Shown here piece by piece: positions 30,864 to 40,382 of a DNA stretch of 64,000 bases (the first letter of the stretch is position 1; each line of letters opens with the position of its first letter). The DNA is from Bacillota bacterium (GTDB taxonomy: Bacteria > Bacillota > Clostridia > Lachnospirales > Lachnospiraceae), in contig JAEYOY010000032.1 of NCBI GenBank assembly GCA_023411215.1, positions 22,454 through 86,453 on the forward strand, written 5' to 3'. The notes below the pieces were generated by a model. The model saw only the letters and a program-made list of their open reading frames with translations. It was not told the origin of the DNA and did not search any database. The translations under genes and the position numbers were made by a program.

Positions 30864-33709
30864 ACAGACACCTCTTTCCTGCCTACCGCTAATTTCCTGG
30901 CTAATTTGTTAATTTCCTCGATGCTCCTGTATAATTGGTCCATCTTCTCATCCTTTAACTCCTGTCCTGCTTCCATTACTAATGACACAATTTCCTTCGC
31001 TCTGATATTCCCGGCGGATCCCTTCAACTGATGAAGATATACCTTGGTCTCCTCCAACCTTCCAGCCTTTAATAGTTGCTGCACCTTATTAAGGATACTT
31101 AGAGCATGTCTGCCAAAATCATCAACTAGTTCTTCCGAATCCTCTCTACTAAAATCAACTTCCTCCATTAAGGTACTAACAACTTCTTCAAAATAATTCT
31201 CTTCGCTGCTCAAATCACGATTATCGGTTTCCTTGAGAGAATACTTTTGCAGAATCTCTAACACCTTCTCTTTACTGATCGGCTTACTTATATAATCATC
31301 CATCCCTGCTTCATAGCATTTATCTGCATCCCCCTCCATTGCAAATGCCGTCATAGCGATAATTACCGTATGCTTCTCTTCTCCTTCTTGAATACGGATC
31401 TGTCTTGTTGCTTCATAACCATCCATAACAGGCATCTGACAATCCATGAATATCAAATCATATTTCTTTATCGTACAGGCCTTGACTGCTTCTTCTCCAT
31501 TACAAGCTATATCACAGAATAGATTTCGATTCGTTAAGAACTTATCGAAAAACCTCCTATTTATTTCATTATCTTCAACCAGTAGAATCTTCAACTTTTT
31601 ATCATAAATAGCTTCATGTATTTCTGATTTGTTCTCCATAGTATAGAAATTAGATAAAGACTGTTCAACCGCACCTTCCTGTTTTATCAAAGGAATATAA
31701 ACGTAAAAAGTGCTCCCCTTGCCCTTATCACTGACCACACAGATCTCACCACCCATCAGATCTACAAACCTCTTACAGATGGATAACCCAAGACCTGTTC
31801 CACCGTATTGTCTAGTCAATGACGAATCCACCTGACTAAAAGGTACGAATAGCTTCTTCAAATCCTGCTCGTCGATGCCAATACCCGTATCCTGCACCTT
31901 AAATAATATAACAATTTCCTTCTCCTCTTCTTTAATCATAGTAACTTCAACATATATCTCACCGTGAGCAGTGAATTTTATGGCATTACTGACCAAGTTA
32001 TTAATCACTTGACGAATTCTCATGGGATCACCGACTACTTGCTCCGGGATACCCTGGCTAATTAACAGCTTAAGCTCTAAATCCTTTTCCTTTGCCCTTA
32101 CTCCAAATAAGGTAACGGCGCTCTCTATCATCGATCTTAAATGGAAGGGTATCATCTCCAACCGCATCATTCCCGCCTCAATTTTGGAAGTATCCAGGAT
32201 ATCATTGATAATCGTGATTAAAGAACCCGATGAACATTTAATCATTTCGATATACTCACGCTCCACAGATGATAAGTTCGAGTCCTCCAGAAGTTGGACA
32301 TATCCCAATATTCCATTCAAAGGTGTACGAATTTCATGACTCATATTCGCTAAAAATTGGCTCTTGGCAATATTAGCAGCTTCTGCCTTCTCTTTTGAGC
32401 TGATTAGCTCTTCATTACTTTTCTTAAGTTTGTCTACTGCTTTTTCCAACGCTTTTGTTCTCTCTGCTACCTTTTCCTCCAAATGGATGATATAAGACTG
32501 CAAATCATCGGCCATATGATTGAAGGCTTTTGCCAGTTTTCCTATCTCATCATTGCGGCTTATTTTCGCGCGTCCTGCAAGATCGCCTTTGGAAAACTTA
32601 TTCGCTGCAAGTACCAGATGATTAACCGGTTTCAATAAATGCGAGGTAATCTTTATGTAAACAACTATAGAGCACAGGAAAGCGAATACCAATAAAAGTA
32701 TAGAATTACCAATCTGCCGGTTCATTTCAGCCATAAAAGCTCCTTCCGGCAATTTGGTGACAACCAACCAGTGTAACCCATAATTATTATATTCCGATAT
32801 CTTTATATGTAGTTTCTCCCCACCACTGCGTATAACTTGGTTTTTTAGATTTTCTTCCTTATATTTTCGATATGCTTGTAAAATGGGATCTTCAGATATA
32901 TTATCTATTGTTATTCGTTCCAAAGCACCTTCAGCTGAAGTAATATAATTGGATTGCTTCAGAGAATTAGCAACAATGGCTCCTCCATCTGCTTCAATGA
33001 TAAATGCTTCTCCCTTTCTCTTATGAACCAACTCACTTAAGTAGGTATTCAATCCGGATAAGGTGATGTGAGTTCCAAGTACACCTTGAAGGACTCCTAA
33101 TTTATATATGGGATATGTAGCAGACAGTACCAGATCTTCTTTGACAAAATGCTTATATAATGGAGCAAAGGTTGGCATCCCCATCAATTTTGCTGTTTTG
33201 TACCATTCTCTTTTTCTTGGGTCAAATTCCCCATAATCTTCTATAAATTGATTTTCGGTTAAATCATCCGTTATTGAATAATAAAAAGCATGTCCCTTTG
33301 TCTCCGAATTACTATGATAAATCTCTATTTCATTCCTACTATTCCTTCGCGCTCCATAATACTCCCCATTCTCCATTCCATAACTGACGCTATAGATTTC
33401 CTTACTGCTTGTTCTCATTATTCCTGCAAAAAATGGGTCTCTCTCCATTGGATTCTGTAGATTGACCGTATTATTTTGGAGACAATAATAATTAGTCTCG
33501 TTTATATTAATGGGCATATGTACAATATCATCAATCTCCTTCAGGATATCACTATTCGTATTATTCTCTACCTCTTCTATTGTCCTATCGATAGAACTTC
33601 TCCAGGATTGGAAATTCAAGTATGTAAGAGTGCCAACACTGCTTATAAATGTAAAAATAAAGGTTAAAATGATTAGTTGTTGAATTGATAAACTTCTTTT
33701 TATTTTCAT
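30860..33709 (-). CDS. Hybrid sensor histidine kinase (Cache-HAMP-HisKA-HATPase-REC-Hpt)
   Basis: A 949-residue phosphorelay kinase. The order is membrane helix 1 (about 11-31), an extracellular double-Cache sensor (35-325), helix 2 (336-353), HAMP (354-406), a coiled coil, HisKA with His458 (ANMSHEIRTPLNGILG), HATPase (NLVSNAIKF, DTGIGI, GGTGLGLSI), a receiver with Asp756 (MDCQMPVMDG) and an Hpt domain with His893 (LHQLKGSAGN). All phosphotransfer residues are present. It senses an extracellular small molecule of unknown identity. It is divergent from the LuxR-type response regulator at 33971, a likely partner since the gene directly downstream is only a regulator remnant. Confidence 0.93.
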   Translation of the reverse strand: MKIKRSLSIQQLIILTFIFTFISSVGTLTYLNFQSWRSSIDRTIEEVENNTNSDILKEIDDIVHMPININETNYYCLQNNTVNLQNPMERDPFFAGIMRTSSKEIYSVSYGMENGEYYGARRNSRNEIEIYHSNSETKGHAFYYSITDDLTENQFIEDYGEFDPRKREWYKTAKLMGMPTFAPLYKHFVKEDLVLSATYPIYKLGVLQGVLGTHITLSGLNTYLSELVHKRKGEAFIIEADGGAIVANSLKQSNYITSAEGALERITIDNISEDPILQAYRKYKEENLKNQVIRSGGEKLHIKISEYNNYGLHWLVVTKLPEGAFMAEMNRQIGNSILLLVFAFLCSIVVYIKITSHLLKPVNHLVLAANKFSKGDLAGRAKISRNDEIGKLAKAFNHMADDLQSYIIHLEEKVAERTKALEKAVDKLKKSNEELISSKEKAEAANIAKSQFLANMSHEIRTPLNGILGYVQLLEDSNLSSVEREYIEMIKCSSGSLITIINDILDTSKIEAGMMRLEMIPFHLRSMIESAVTLFGVRAKEKDLELKLLISQGIPEQVVGDPMRIRQVINNLVSNAIKFTAHGEIYVEVTMIKEEEKEIVILFKVQDTGIGIDEQDLKKLFVPFSQVDSSLTRQYGGTGLGLSICKRFVDLMGGEICVVSDKGKGSTFYVYIPLIKQEGAVEQSLSNFYTMENKSEIHEAIYDKKLKILLVEDNEINRRFFDKFLTNRNLFCDIACNGEEAVKACTIKKYDLIFMDCQMPVMDGYEATRQIRIQEGEEKHTVIIAMTAFAMEGDADKCYEAGMDDYISKPISKEKVLEILQKYSLKETDNRDLSSEENYFEEVVSTLMEEVDFSREDSEELVDDFGRHALSILNKVQQLLKAGRLEETKVYLHQLKGSAGNIRAKEIVSLVMEAGQELKDEKMDQLYRSIEEINKLARKLAVGRKEVSV

Positions 33710-33888
33710 AACTTCCCCCTCCTTACATCCCTTAACAATAGCCTATCCAATAATTCAACTATTCGTCCAATATAATTATACAATATCCTTCCGGCTGAAA
33801 CAGTACCGATGGTCACAGAAAAATGTGCAATAAGCATATATTATGAACGAATTGTCTTAACACTATTTTACATAATTCGATTATTTTA

Positions 33889-33917
33889 TTGTTCAATTTT
33901 ACAATTTATGTTATTAT
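33889..33917 (+). promoter_or_regulatory. Promoter of the LuxR-type response regulator
   Basis: TTGTTC (33889-33894), 17 bases, TATTAT (33912-33917), about 54 bases before the start codon. Confidence 0.55.
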
Positions 33918-33970
33918 GCAAGTAATAATACCTACTTTAAGAACTTAGTTTAAGGACGGGGTGATAAGAT

Positions 33971-34624
33971 TTGAAAGTATTGATAGCAGATGATTACCGA
34001 TTATTAAGAGATAGCTTCAAAAGCATTATTGAGCAGAATAGTGATATTCAAGTAGTAGCCTGCGCCGAAAACGGTGAGGAAGCTTATCGATATTGCGAGA
34101 AGTACATGCCGGATCTAGTATTAATGGATATCTTTATGTCTGTGTGCAATGGCCTGGAAGCAACGAAACTGATTAAGTCAAAATTCCCACATATAAAAAT
34201 TCTTATCCTTACATCGTCGACAGATGACTTTGATCTATCGGAAGCATTTTTTAACGGAGCTGACGGATATCTTCTCAAGGACATTGGGTACGAAGAATTA
34301 ATACTATCTATCAAAAGTACAGCGGTCGGCCTTGGCGTCATTCAGAGAGAATTGCTGGGCAATATCATTACCCGAAAAAATAATAACAAAATTGATATTC
34401 GTTCTGTAGAATTGGATGGGGTTAAGGTAACCTTAACAAAGAGACAGCTTGAGATTCTTCAAATGATAGTAAAGGGCTATGATAATAAGCAAATCAGTCA
34501 GTCTCTCTATATTGCAGAAGGTACAGTGAAAAACAATGTAACAGAAATTATATCAAAATTCAGAGTAAAGGACAGAACTCAGCTTGCTATCTATGCCATT
34601 CGGAATAGCGTGGTATCATTATAA
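33971..34624 (+). CDS. NarL/FixJ-type response regulator
   Basis: A 217-residue regulator. It has a receiver domain with Asp53 as phosphoacceptor (LVLMDIFM), the acidic pair ADD at 6-8 and Lys in LLKDIG, then a LuxR helix-turn-helix at about 150-215 (LTKRQLEILQMIVKGYDNKQI, split over the recognition helix IAEGTVKNNV). The start is TTG preceded by GGGGTGAT; no in-frame ATG gives a complete receiver. It is divergent from the hybrid histidine kinase and probably accepts phosphate from its Hpt domain. The target genes are unknown. Confidence 0.88.
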   Translation: MKVLIADDYRLLRDSFKSIIEQNSDIQVVACAENGEEAYRYCEKYMPDLVLMDIFMSVCNGLEATKLIKSKFPHIKILILTSSTDDFDLSEAFFNGADGYLLKDIGYEELILSIKSTAVGLGVIQRELLGNIITRKNNNKIDIRSVELDGVKVTLTKRQLEILQMIVKGYDNKQISQSLYIAEGTVKNNVTEIISKFRVKDRTQLAIYAIRNSVVSL

Positions 34625-34711
34625 GGATATGATTGCAATGTCAAAAACCCATTTCAATATATTGTTTCGTCTATTTACACAATTTCAATCTTTGATTGCG
34701 TGTTACAGATC

Positions 34712-34785
34712 ATAGTTCATTCGCAACACGTTACGCTTGGATGAAGTACCTAGTGGCGACTTCATACAGTTGCTCAATGAACTAT
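34712..34785. terminator. Nested hairpin between convergent genes
   Basis: Outer stem ATAGTTCATT.GCAAC with GTTGC..AATGAACTAT (34712-34727 and 34769-34785, small bulge) and an inner ATGAAGT/ACTTCAT hairpin (34741-34765). It lies between the LuxR-type regulator and the RelA/SpoT-TPR gene. There is no strong U run, so the terminator role is inferred from position. Confidence 0.55.
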
Positions 34786-34857
34786 AATCTATATCACGCT
34801 AAGACCTGGGTGTAGACGAGCAAATTGGTGAATGTTGGTTAAGTGAATGATTATTTG

Positions 34858-36621
34858 CTACTTCAAAAGATTTAAGTACTCTACCACATCCTCCTCAACA
34901 CCCTTGGCTTCAATACTTTTGCTGATAATCAAGGCCTCTGTATAGCATTGTCTGGCCTGTTCAACCTCCCCTTGAAGAGCAAAGGCCTTTCCGAGACTTA
35001 GGTAAAGATTAATCTTATTCTTTCGATTACTGCTCTCCTCCTGAACCCTTAAAGCCTTGCTATAATAATCCACCGCTTCCTCATATTTATCCAGGGATAC
35101 CATCAGGTTGCCAAGCTGATACAGTGCTTCGCCCTCGCCCTGCTTATACTCATAGCTGCTACATACCTCTAGGGTTCTTTGGAAGTAGAGGATTGCCTGC
35201 TCAATGTCCTTCTGCTTCGCACTCAAAAGTCCAAGATGATTGAGCTGTAATATCTCACCGACCTTATAATTTGTCATCCGGTATATCTTTAAAGCATCCT
35301 GATGAAAACGAGCGGCTTCTTCATAATTACCCTCATCCGCATAGATATTACCAATCATACTGAGGGTATTTGCTTGGCCCTGCTTATAGAAAATCTTTGT
35401 ATGAAGCTTTAATGCCTGCTTACAATAATCCATACCCTTAATCATGTCTCCTAACAGCCGATAGGTTGATCCCAAATTCAGCAACTGATTCGCTTCCCCC
35501 TGGCGTCCACCTATTTCTATATTGATCTGCAATGCCTTCGTAAAATACCTGATTGCCTCATCGTACTTTTCCTTCGATGTGTATATATATCCGATATTCG
35601 CTAAGGTATTGGCTTCTCCCTGACGGTTGCCGCTTTCACGGTTGATCTGCAAGGTCTCTAATTGATACTTTAGCTCTTCGCTTTGTATCATATTTTTATA
35701 ACTCTCATATAGTTCCGGCTGCCTAATTCGAAGCTGCTCCATAAGCTGTTCCACTACAGATCGGTCCTGGTCTGAAATATCCACATAGATCAGCAGCTCC
35801 TTCAACTTTTCAGGCTTCTGGTACTCAGAGGCTTTAATGCATTGAAACATAAGATCCACGCGACCTAACACAATCTCTATCGGCATCCCCTCAGAGGCAG
35901 AGCCCAAATTGGTATGAAGGAACATCGCAACCTCATAGTGATTATTAAATTCCTTGCCTGTCTGGCTGACTCGGTTCTTCACTGCCTTCTGGAGTCTCTG
36001 CAGTGCTATCTCACCGGCCAACACCAGTCCGTTAAGCTCATCCAGTATCTGATACTCTTCATAGGACAGATCACCGCTATAGGGCTTATAGATTAGGTCA
36101 TGCTCTACCTCTGCCCAGGCATGCATTAAGGCGGATGCGATCTGAATCTCGATCACGGTGTCCGCATATCTTACAGTATCCTCGGACAGATCTTTTTCCT
36201 TCAGATATACCCTGCAATGAGTTGCCCAATATCCAGAGAAACGTTTTTGGTAGGGACAGCTCATCGTATCCTCTATAACCTCATTTCCTGGGAATACTCT
36301 GCACTCCTTTACTTGAAAATTGGCCTCGATGAATTTCTGTACCTTAACCAAATCTCCCGGGAAATACAATGCAATACGGACTCCAGCAAGATCAGCGATA
36401 TCCTCCTCAATCTCTTCAAAGGATGAGTAGTTCTTTGTTATACTGCGTTTCTCAAGCTTATCTCTTAATCGATCTACTCTCTTAGCCCTACTGGTTACGA
36501 TCGTTCGAATACCCATCTGCTCCATATTGGTTTCACATAAATGAGCACAGATTCTACCAGCTTCTCTATAAAAATCAATCTTATTCGCATATTGATTCAA
36601 AAACTCCTCAATAACCGGCAT
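34858..36621 (-). CDS. RelA/SpoT-type nucleotidyltransferase domain fused to TPR repeats
   Basis: A 587-residue fusion. Residues about 30-210 form a (p)ppGpp-synthetase-like domain: TSRAKRVDRLRDKLEKR, DLAGVRIALYFPGD, FSGYWATHCRVYL (the G-loop with Tyr and His) and EIQIASALMHAWAEVEHDLIYK split over the last motif. No HD hydrolase domain is present. Residues about 330-580 contain six or so tetratricopeptide repeats (YDEAIRYFTKALQI and similar). It could make alarmone, or pyrophosphorylate another target as toxSAS or CapRel enzymes do. It starts 21 bases after the last permease gene of the nucleoside-type ABC operon, so it is probably co-expressed with purine uptake. No antitoxin gene is adjacent. 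The product cannot be predicted from motifs alone. Confidence 0.85.
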   Translation of the reverse strand: MPVIEEFLNQYANKIDFYREAGRICAHLCETNMEQMGIRTIVTSRAKRVDRLRDKLEKRSITKNYSSFEEIEEDIADLAGVRIALYFPGDLVKVQKFIEANFQVKECRVFPGNEVIEDTMSCPYQKRFSGYWATHCRVYLKEKDLSEDTVRYADTVIEIQIASALMHAWAEVEHDLIYKPYSGDLSYEEYQILDELNGLVLAGEIALQRLQKAVKNRVSQTGKEFNNHYEVAMFLHTNLGSASEGMPIEIVLGRVDLMFQCIKASEYQKPEKLKELLIYVDISDQDRSVVEQLMEQLRIRQPELYESYKNMIQSEELKYQLETLQINRESGNRQGEANTLANIGYIYTSKEKYDEAIRYFTKALQINIEIGGRQGEANQLLNLGSTYRLLGDMIKGMDYCKQALKLHTKIFYKQGQANTLSMIGNIYADEGNYEEAARFHQDALKIYRMTNYKVGEILQLNHLGLLSAKQKDIEQAILYFQRTLEVCSSYEYKQGEGEALYQLGNLMVSLDKYEEAVDYYSKALRVQEESSNRKNKINLYLSLGKAFALQGEVEQARQCYTEALIISKSIEAKGVEEDVVEYLNLLK

Positions 36622-36642
36622 CCAGACCCCTTCCTTTCCTCT

Positions 36643-37623
36643 CTAGCGCTCTTCTCTGAAGTAAGCCTCCCCCAGGCTGGCTGGAGGCTGATTCTCCTGT
36701 TTATTACGTCTGCTGGTAATGATTAATACCAGTATGGTAACAATATAAGGAAGAACCTTACACAACTCCTGTGTTGCCCGTGTCAGCCCAGGTAGGTAGA
36801 TATACAGAATATACAATCCTCCGAACAGGAAGGAGCCCCAGATAGCATTCGTCGGCTTCCAAAGCGCTAGAATTACCAAAGCAATTGCTAACCATCCCCT
36901 GTCGCCAAAGCCGTTATTTGTCCAGGTTCCTCCCAGATATTCCATTACAAAATAAAGACCGCCGAGACCTGCGATAGCAGATCCGATTACAGTGGAAACA
37001 TATTTATATCTAGTCACATTAATCCCTGCCGCATCGGCAGTCGCAGGACTTTCTCCAACTGCACGAAGATTTAATCCCCTCCTTGTTTTGGTCAGAAAAT
37101 AGGTAAGGTACAAAGCCAGAGCAATCGATAAATAAGTTAAAAAACCGTAAGAAAATAACAGCTTCCCGAGAACCGGTATCCCAGATAGACCGGGTATCAT
37201 AGCACGATAGGCACCGGCTGTCTTAGCTACCGATATCTGTCCCACACCGCCTGCCAACTTCGATATGGAGCCACCAAAGAAATTACCAAAACCCACACCG
37301 AATGTCGTTAATGCCAGACCGACCACATTCTGGTTTGCTCTGAGGGTTATTGTCAGAAAACTGTAGATCAAGCCTCCCAGAGAGGATATAAACACTGCAG
37401 CTATAAAAGAAATTAATAAGCCTACGAGGCTATTGGGTACCTCCGACGCTTTCTCATAGAAGAAAGCTGCCATCAAACCGGCAATACTACCCATATACAT
37501 AATTCCTGGGATTCCCAGATTCAAATTGCCGGATTTCTCGGTCATGATTTCACCTGAGGCTCCAAACAGGATACTAATGCCCTGACAGATTGCTTTTTGA
37601 AGAAAGGTTAATATCAGCTCCAT
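36643..37623 (-). CDS. ABC transporter permease, nucleoside (NupQ-like)
   Basis: A 326-residue membrane permease of the BPD_transp_2 family with about eight helices. It forms, with the upstream permease, the channel of a BMP-type importer for purine nucleosides. The N-terminal half contains GASGEIMTEKSGNLNLGIPG in the usual position and the loop VGESPATADAAGINV, typical of the RbsC/NupQ group. It begins five bases after the stop of the previous permease and ends 21 bases before the RelA/SpoT-TPR gene. Confidence 0.9.
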   Translation of the reverse strand: MELILTFLQKAICQGISILFGASGEIMTEKSGNLNLGIPGIMYMGSIAGLMAAFFYEKASEVPNSLVGLLISFIAAVFISSLGGLIYSFLTITLRANQNVVGLALTTFGVGFGNFFGGSISKLAGGVGQISVAKTAGAYRAMIPGLSGIPVLGKLLFSYGFLTYLSIALALYLTYFLTKTRRGLNLRAVGESPATADAAGINVTRYKYVSTVIGSAIAGLGGLYFVMEYLGGTWTNNGFGDRGWLAIALVILALWKPTNAIWGSFLFGGLYILYIYLPGLTRATQELCKVLPYIVTILVLIITSRRNKQENQPPASLGEAYFREER

Positions 37624-37628
37624 ATAAT

Positions 37629-38738
37629 CTATGCCTCCTCCTTATGTTTATGAAAATCCAGTTTATATTGGATGAAGAATTCACAGCCAATCAGAAAAAA
37701 CAAAATGATTCCGGTGATAATATCCGATGCATTCTCATTTAATCCATACTGGGTTGCAATCTGTATGGAGCCTTGCTGCATGAATACCAGAAACAGAGAA
37801 ATCACAATCATGGCAACCGGATTAAACTTAGACATCCAAGTAACGATGATTGCGGTAAATCCTCTTCCTCCTGCGGTACTGGTGGAAATCGTATGGCTGG
37901 CGCCGCTTACTATGATGGTACCGGCAATACCGCAGATTGCGCCGGAGATCATCATGGTTCGTAGTATTACCTTGTTCACATTGATACCGGCATACCTTGC
38001 CGTGAATTTACTTTCACCCACGACTGCAATTTCATATCCCTGTTTACTGTATTTCATATAAAGATGTATGCCTAATGTAAGGGCTAATACAAGGAGGATG
38101 TTCAATCCGTAATTGGTTCCCCAAAGCTTTGGAAACCAACCCTTCTTTGTGGCTGCGTTAATCATTCCGACGGTATTGGAGCCGGTAGGATTCTCCCAGA
38201 ACACAATGCAGAAGGTAACAAATTGCATGGCCACATAGTTCATCATGAGGGTAAACAACGTCTCATTCGTATTATAGTAGGCTTTAAAGATTGCAGGAAA
38301 CAGCCCCCATAAAAGCCCAGCCAGACTGCTTGCCACGATGATTACAAGGAGTAAAAGCCAGTTAGGCAAAGCTTCACCAAGGTATATCATAACAGCCGCC
38401 GCTGCAGCTCCTCCCATCAAAACCTGTCCTTCCGCTCCGATGTTCCAGAATCTCATCCGAAAGGCCGGAGTCAGACCCACAGCAATAACTAGTAAAGTAA
38501 GCGCATCACGGATTGTTACCCATAGACGCCGGTTTGTACCGACCGCTCCATCGATAATACCAAGATATACCTTCACAGGATTCTGCTTGGTTATCACAAC
38601 AATAACCAGAGCACATACTACAAGGGAGAAAAGGACTGCTAACAGCCTGAATTGACATGCTTTTGCTTTTGATATTACATCTCTCTTTGATATTCGTACC
38701 AGAGGTTCTTTATTTATTATAGGAATTTCTCTGTTCAT
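37629..38738 (-). CDS. ABC transporter permease, nucleoside (NupP-like)
   Basis: A 369-residue permease with a longer N-terminus than its partner, about nine membrane segments and the family loop VGESKFTARYAGINV. FRMRFWNIGAEGQVLMG is the hallmark of the NupP/YufP group. The ATG overlaps the end of the ATPase gene by 29 bases, so translation is probably coupled. It is paired with the permease at 36643. Confidence 0.9.
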   Translation of the reverse strand: MNREIPIINKEPLVRISKRDVISKAKACQFRLLAVLFSLVVCALVIVVITKQNPVKVYLGIIDGAVGTNRRLWVTIRDALTLLVIAVGLTPAFRMRFWNIGAEGQVLMGGAAAAAVMIYLGEALPNWLLLLVIIVASSLAGLLWGLFPAIFKAYYNTNETLFTLMMNYVAMQFVTFCIVFWENPTGSNTVGMINAATKKGWFPKLWGTNYGLNILLVLALTLGIHLYMKYSKQGYEIAVVGESKFTARYAGINVNKVILRTMMISGAICGIAGTIIVSGASHTISTSTAGGRGFTAIIVTWMSKFNPVAMIVISLFLVFMQQGSIQIATQYGLNENASDIITGIILFFLIGCEFFIQYKLDFHKHKEEA

Positions 38739-40269
38739 AAGACCATCCCCCCTTTCCGGAACCTGCCATCATTCGTCCAAGCTCCTCCTTTGATGACTTT
38801 CTTGCATCCACAATTCCTTCTACTTTACCGTTATGTAACACCAGAATACGATCACTGAGCTCCAGAAGCACATCCAGGTCTTCTCCGACACAAATCACAC
38901 AGACTCCCTGCCGCTTCTGCTGGCTTAGTAAATTGTATATGGTATAGGAAGAATTGATATCAAGTCCGCGCACCGGATATGCTACCATAAGAACCGACGG
39001 ACTGGAGGCGATCTCACGACCTACCAGAACCTTCTGTACATTACCGCCGGAAAGTCTGCGAACGGGAGTTGTCACCCCGGGCGTAACGACATCCAGCTGT
39101 TCCACAATATCAAGAGCAAGCTGTTTCGGTTTCTTCCGGTTTGCAAAGAAATGCTTGCCTTCCTTATAGCTTCGAAGCATCATGTTATCCGTCAAGTCCA
39201 TGGAAGCAACCAGCCCCATTCCAAGCCTATCCTCCGGCACAAAGGCAAGGCGGATATTTTGGTCGATAATATCAGCGGCTCCTTTTTCAGAAATCTTCTG
39301 AGGCTTATCCTCCGAAGAATAATAAAATATCTCTCCTCCCTCAATCTCCTGCAATCCCGCAATGGATTCCAGTAATTCCTTCTGTCCGCTGCCCGAAATT
39401 CCCGCAATACCAAGAATCTCCCCGCTATAGGCGATAAAGGATGCCTCTTTCAATACAGGTATCCCCTCCTTATTCCTACAGGTTACCTCTTTCATCTCCA
39501 GTTTAATCTTAGTATCCACCGGCTCTGTTCGCAAAATGTCCAGACTTACCTTCTCTCCCACCATCATCTCTGTGAGGGAGTCAACCGTAGCATCACAGGC
39601 ATTCACCGTGCCGATGTAGTGACCCTTTCTGAGTACCGATACCCGGTCGGACAATTCCAGCACCTCATTCAGCTTATGAGTAATCAGAATAATCGATTTT
39701 CCCGCGTTTCGCATATTGCGTAGTACTGCGAATAGCTTCTGTGTCTCCTGAGGCGTCAGCACAGCAGTCGGTTCATCCAGTATGAGAATATCCACTCCAC
39801 GGTATAGTACCTTTATGATCTCAACCGTCTGCTTCTGCGATACAGACATATCATAAATCTTCTGAGCCGGATTAAGATCAAAGCCGTATTGTCTGATCAG
39901 CTGATTGATCTCTTCATTCACCCGGTTCATTCTAAGACGTTCTTCTCCGGGTAGCCCCAGAATAATGTTCTCTGCTGCCGTTAATATATTAATTAATTTA
40001 AAATGCTGATGTATCATTCCAATTCCAAGTGAGAAGGAATCCTTCGGAGATCTTATGGTAACTTCTTTCCCATCCACATAAATTCGTCCCTCCTCAGGAA
40101 AGTAAATACCTGCAAGCATATTCATCAAGGTCGTCTTTCCACTCCCATTTTCTCCTAATATAGATAGAATCTCACCTTTTCTGACGGATAGACTTACATT
40201 TTGGTTCGCTGCTACCTCTCCAAATCGCTTCGTGACATTTTTTAGTTCAATTGCATAGCTCTGTTCCAC
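38710..40269 (-). CDS. ABC transporter ATPase with two nucleotide-binding domains, nucleoside (NupO-like)
   Basis: A 519-residue double ATPase. Domain 1 has Walker A GENGSGKTT, signature region SVSQKQTVE and Walker B ILILDEPTAVL. Domain 2 has the degenerate loop GISGSGQKELL and signature LSGGNVQKV, with Walker B reduced to LMVAYPVRGLD, as is normal in this family. The reading frame extends to an ATG at 40341, but GAGGAGG lies six bases before a GTG at 40269 and the longer N-terminus has no homology, so the GTG start is preferred. It energises uptake by the two permeases downstream; the binding protein is encoded just upstream. Confidence 0.92.
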   Translation of the reverse strand: MEQSYAIELKNVTKRFGEVAANQNVSLSVRKGEILSILGENGSGKTTLMNMLAGIYFPEEGRIYVDGKEVTIRSPKDSFSLGIGMIHQHFKLINILTAAENIILGLPGEERLRMNRVNEEINQLIRQYGFDLNPAQKIYDMSVSQKQTVEIIKVLYRGVDILILDEPTAVLTPQETQKLFAVLRNMRNAGKSIILITHKLNEVLELSDRVSVLRKGHYIGTVNACDATVDSLTEMMVGEKVSLDILRTEPVDTKIKLEMKEVTCRNKEGIPVLKEASFIAYSGEILGIAGISGSGQKELLESIAGLQEIEGGEIFYYSSEDKPQKISEKGAADIIDQNIRLAFVPEDRLGMGLVASMDLTDNMMLRSYKEGKHFFANRKKPKQLALDIVEQLDVVTPGVTTPVRRLSGGNVQKVLVGREIASSPSVLMVAYPVRGLDINSSYTIYNLLSQQKRQGVCVICVGEDLDVLLELSDRILVLHNGKVEGIVDARKSSKEELGRMMAGSGKGGWSYEQRNSYNK

Positions 40270-40382
40270 AAATAACCTCCTCGTAAAGCAAAGTAGCGGA
40301 TCTGCCGACATGTAAAATATACATACCAAGCAGCTCCGCATCTTTTATGATTTATTGCTAAATCCGAAAATACCTGTCCAGA

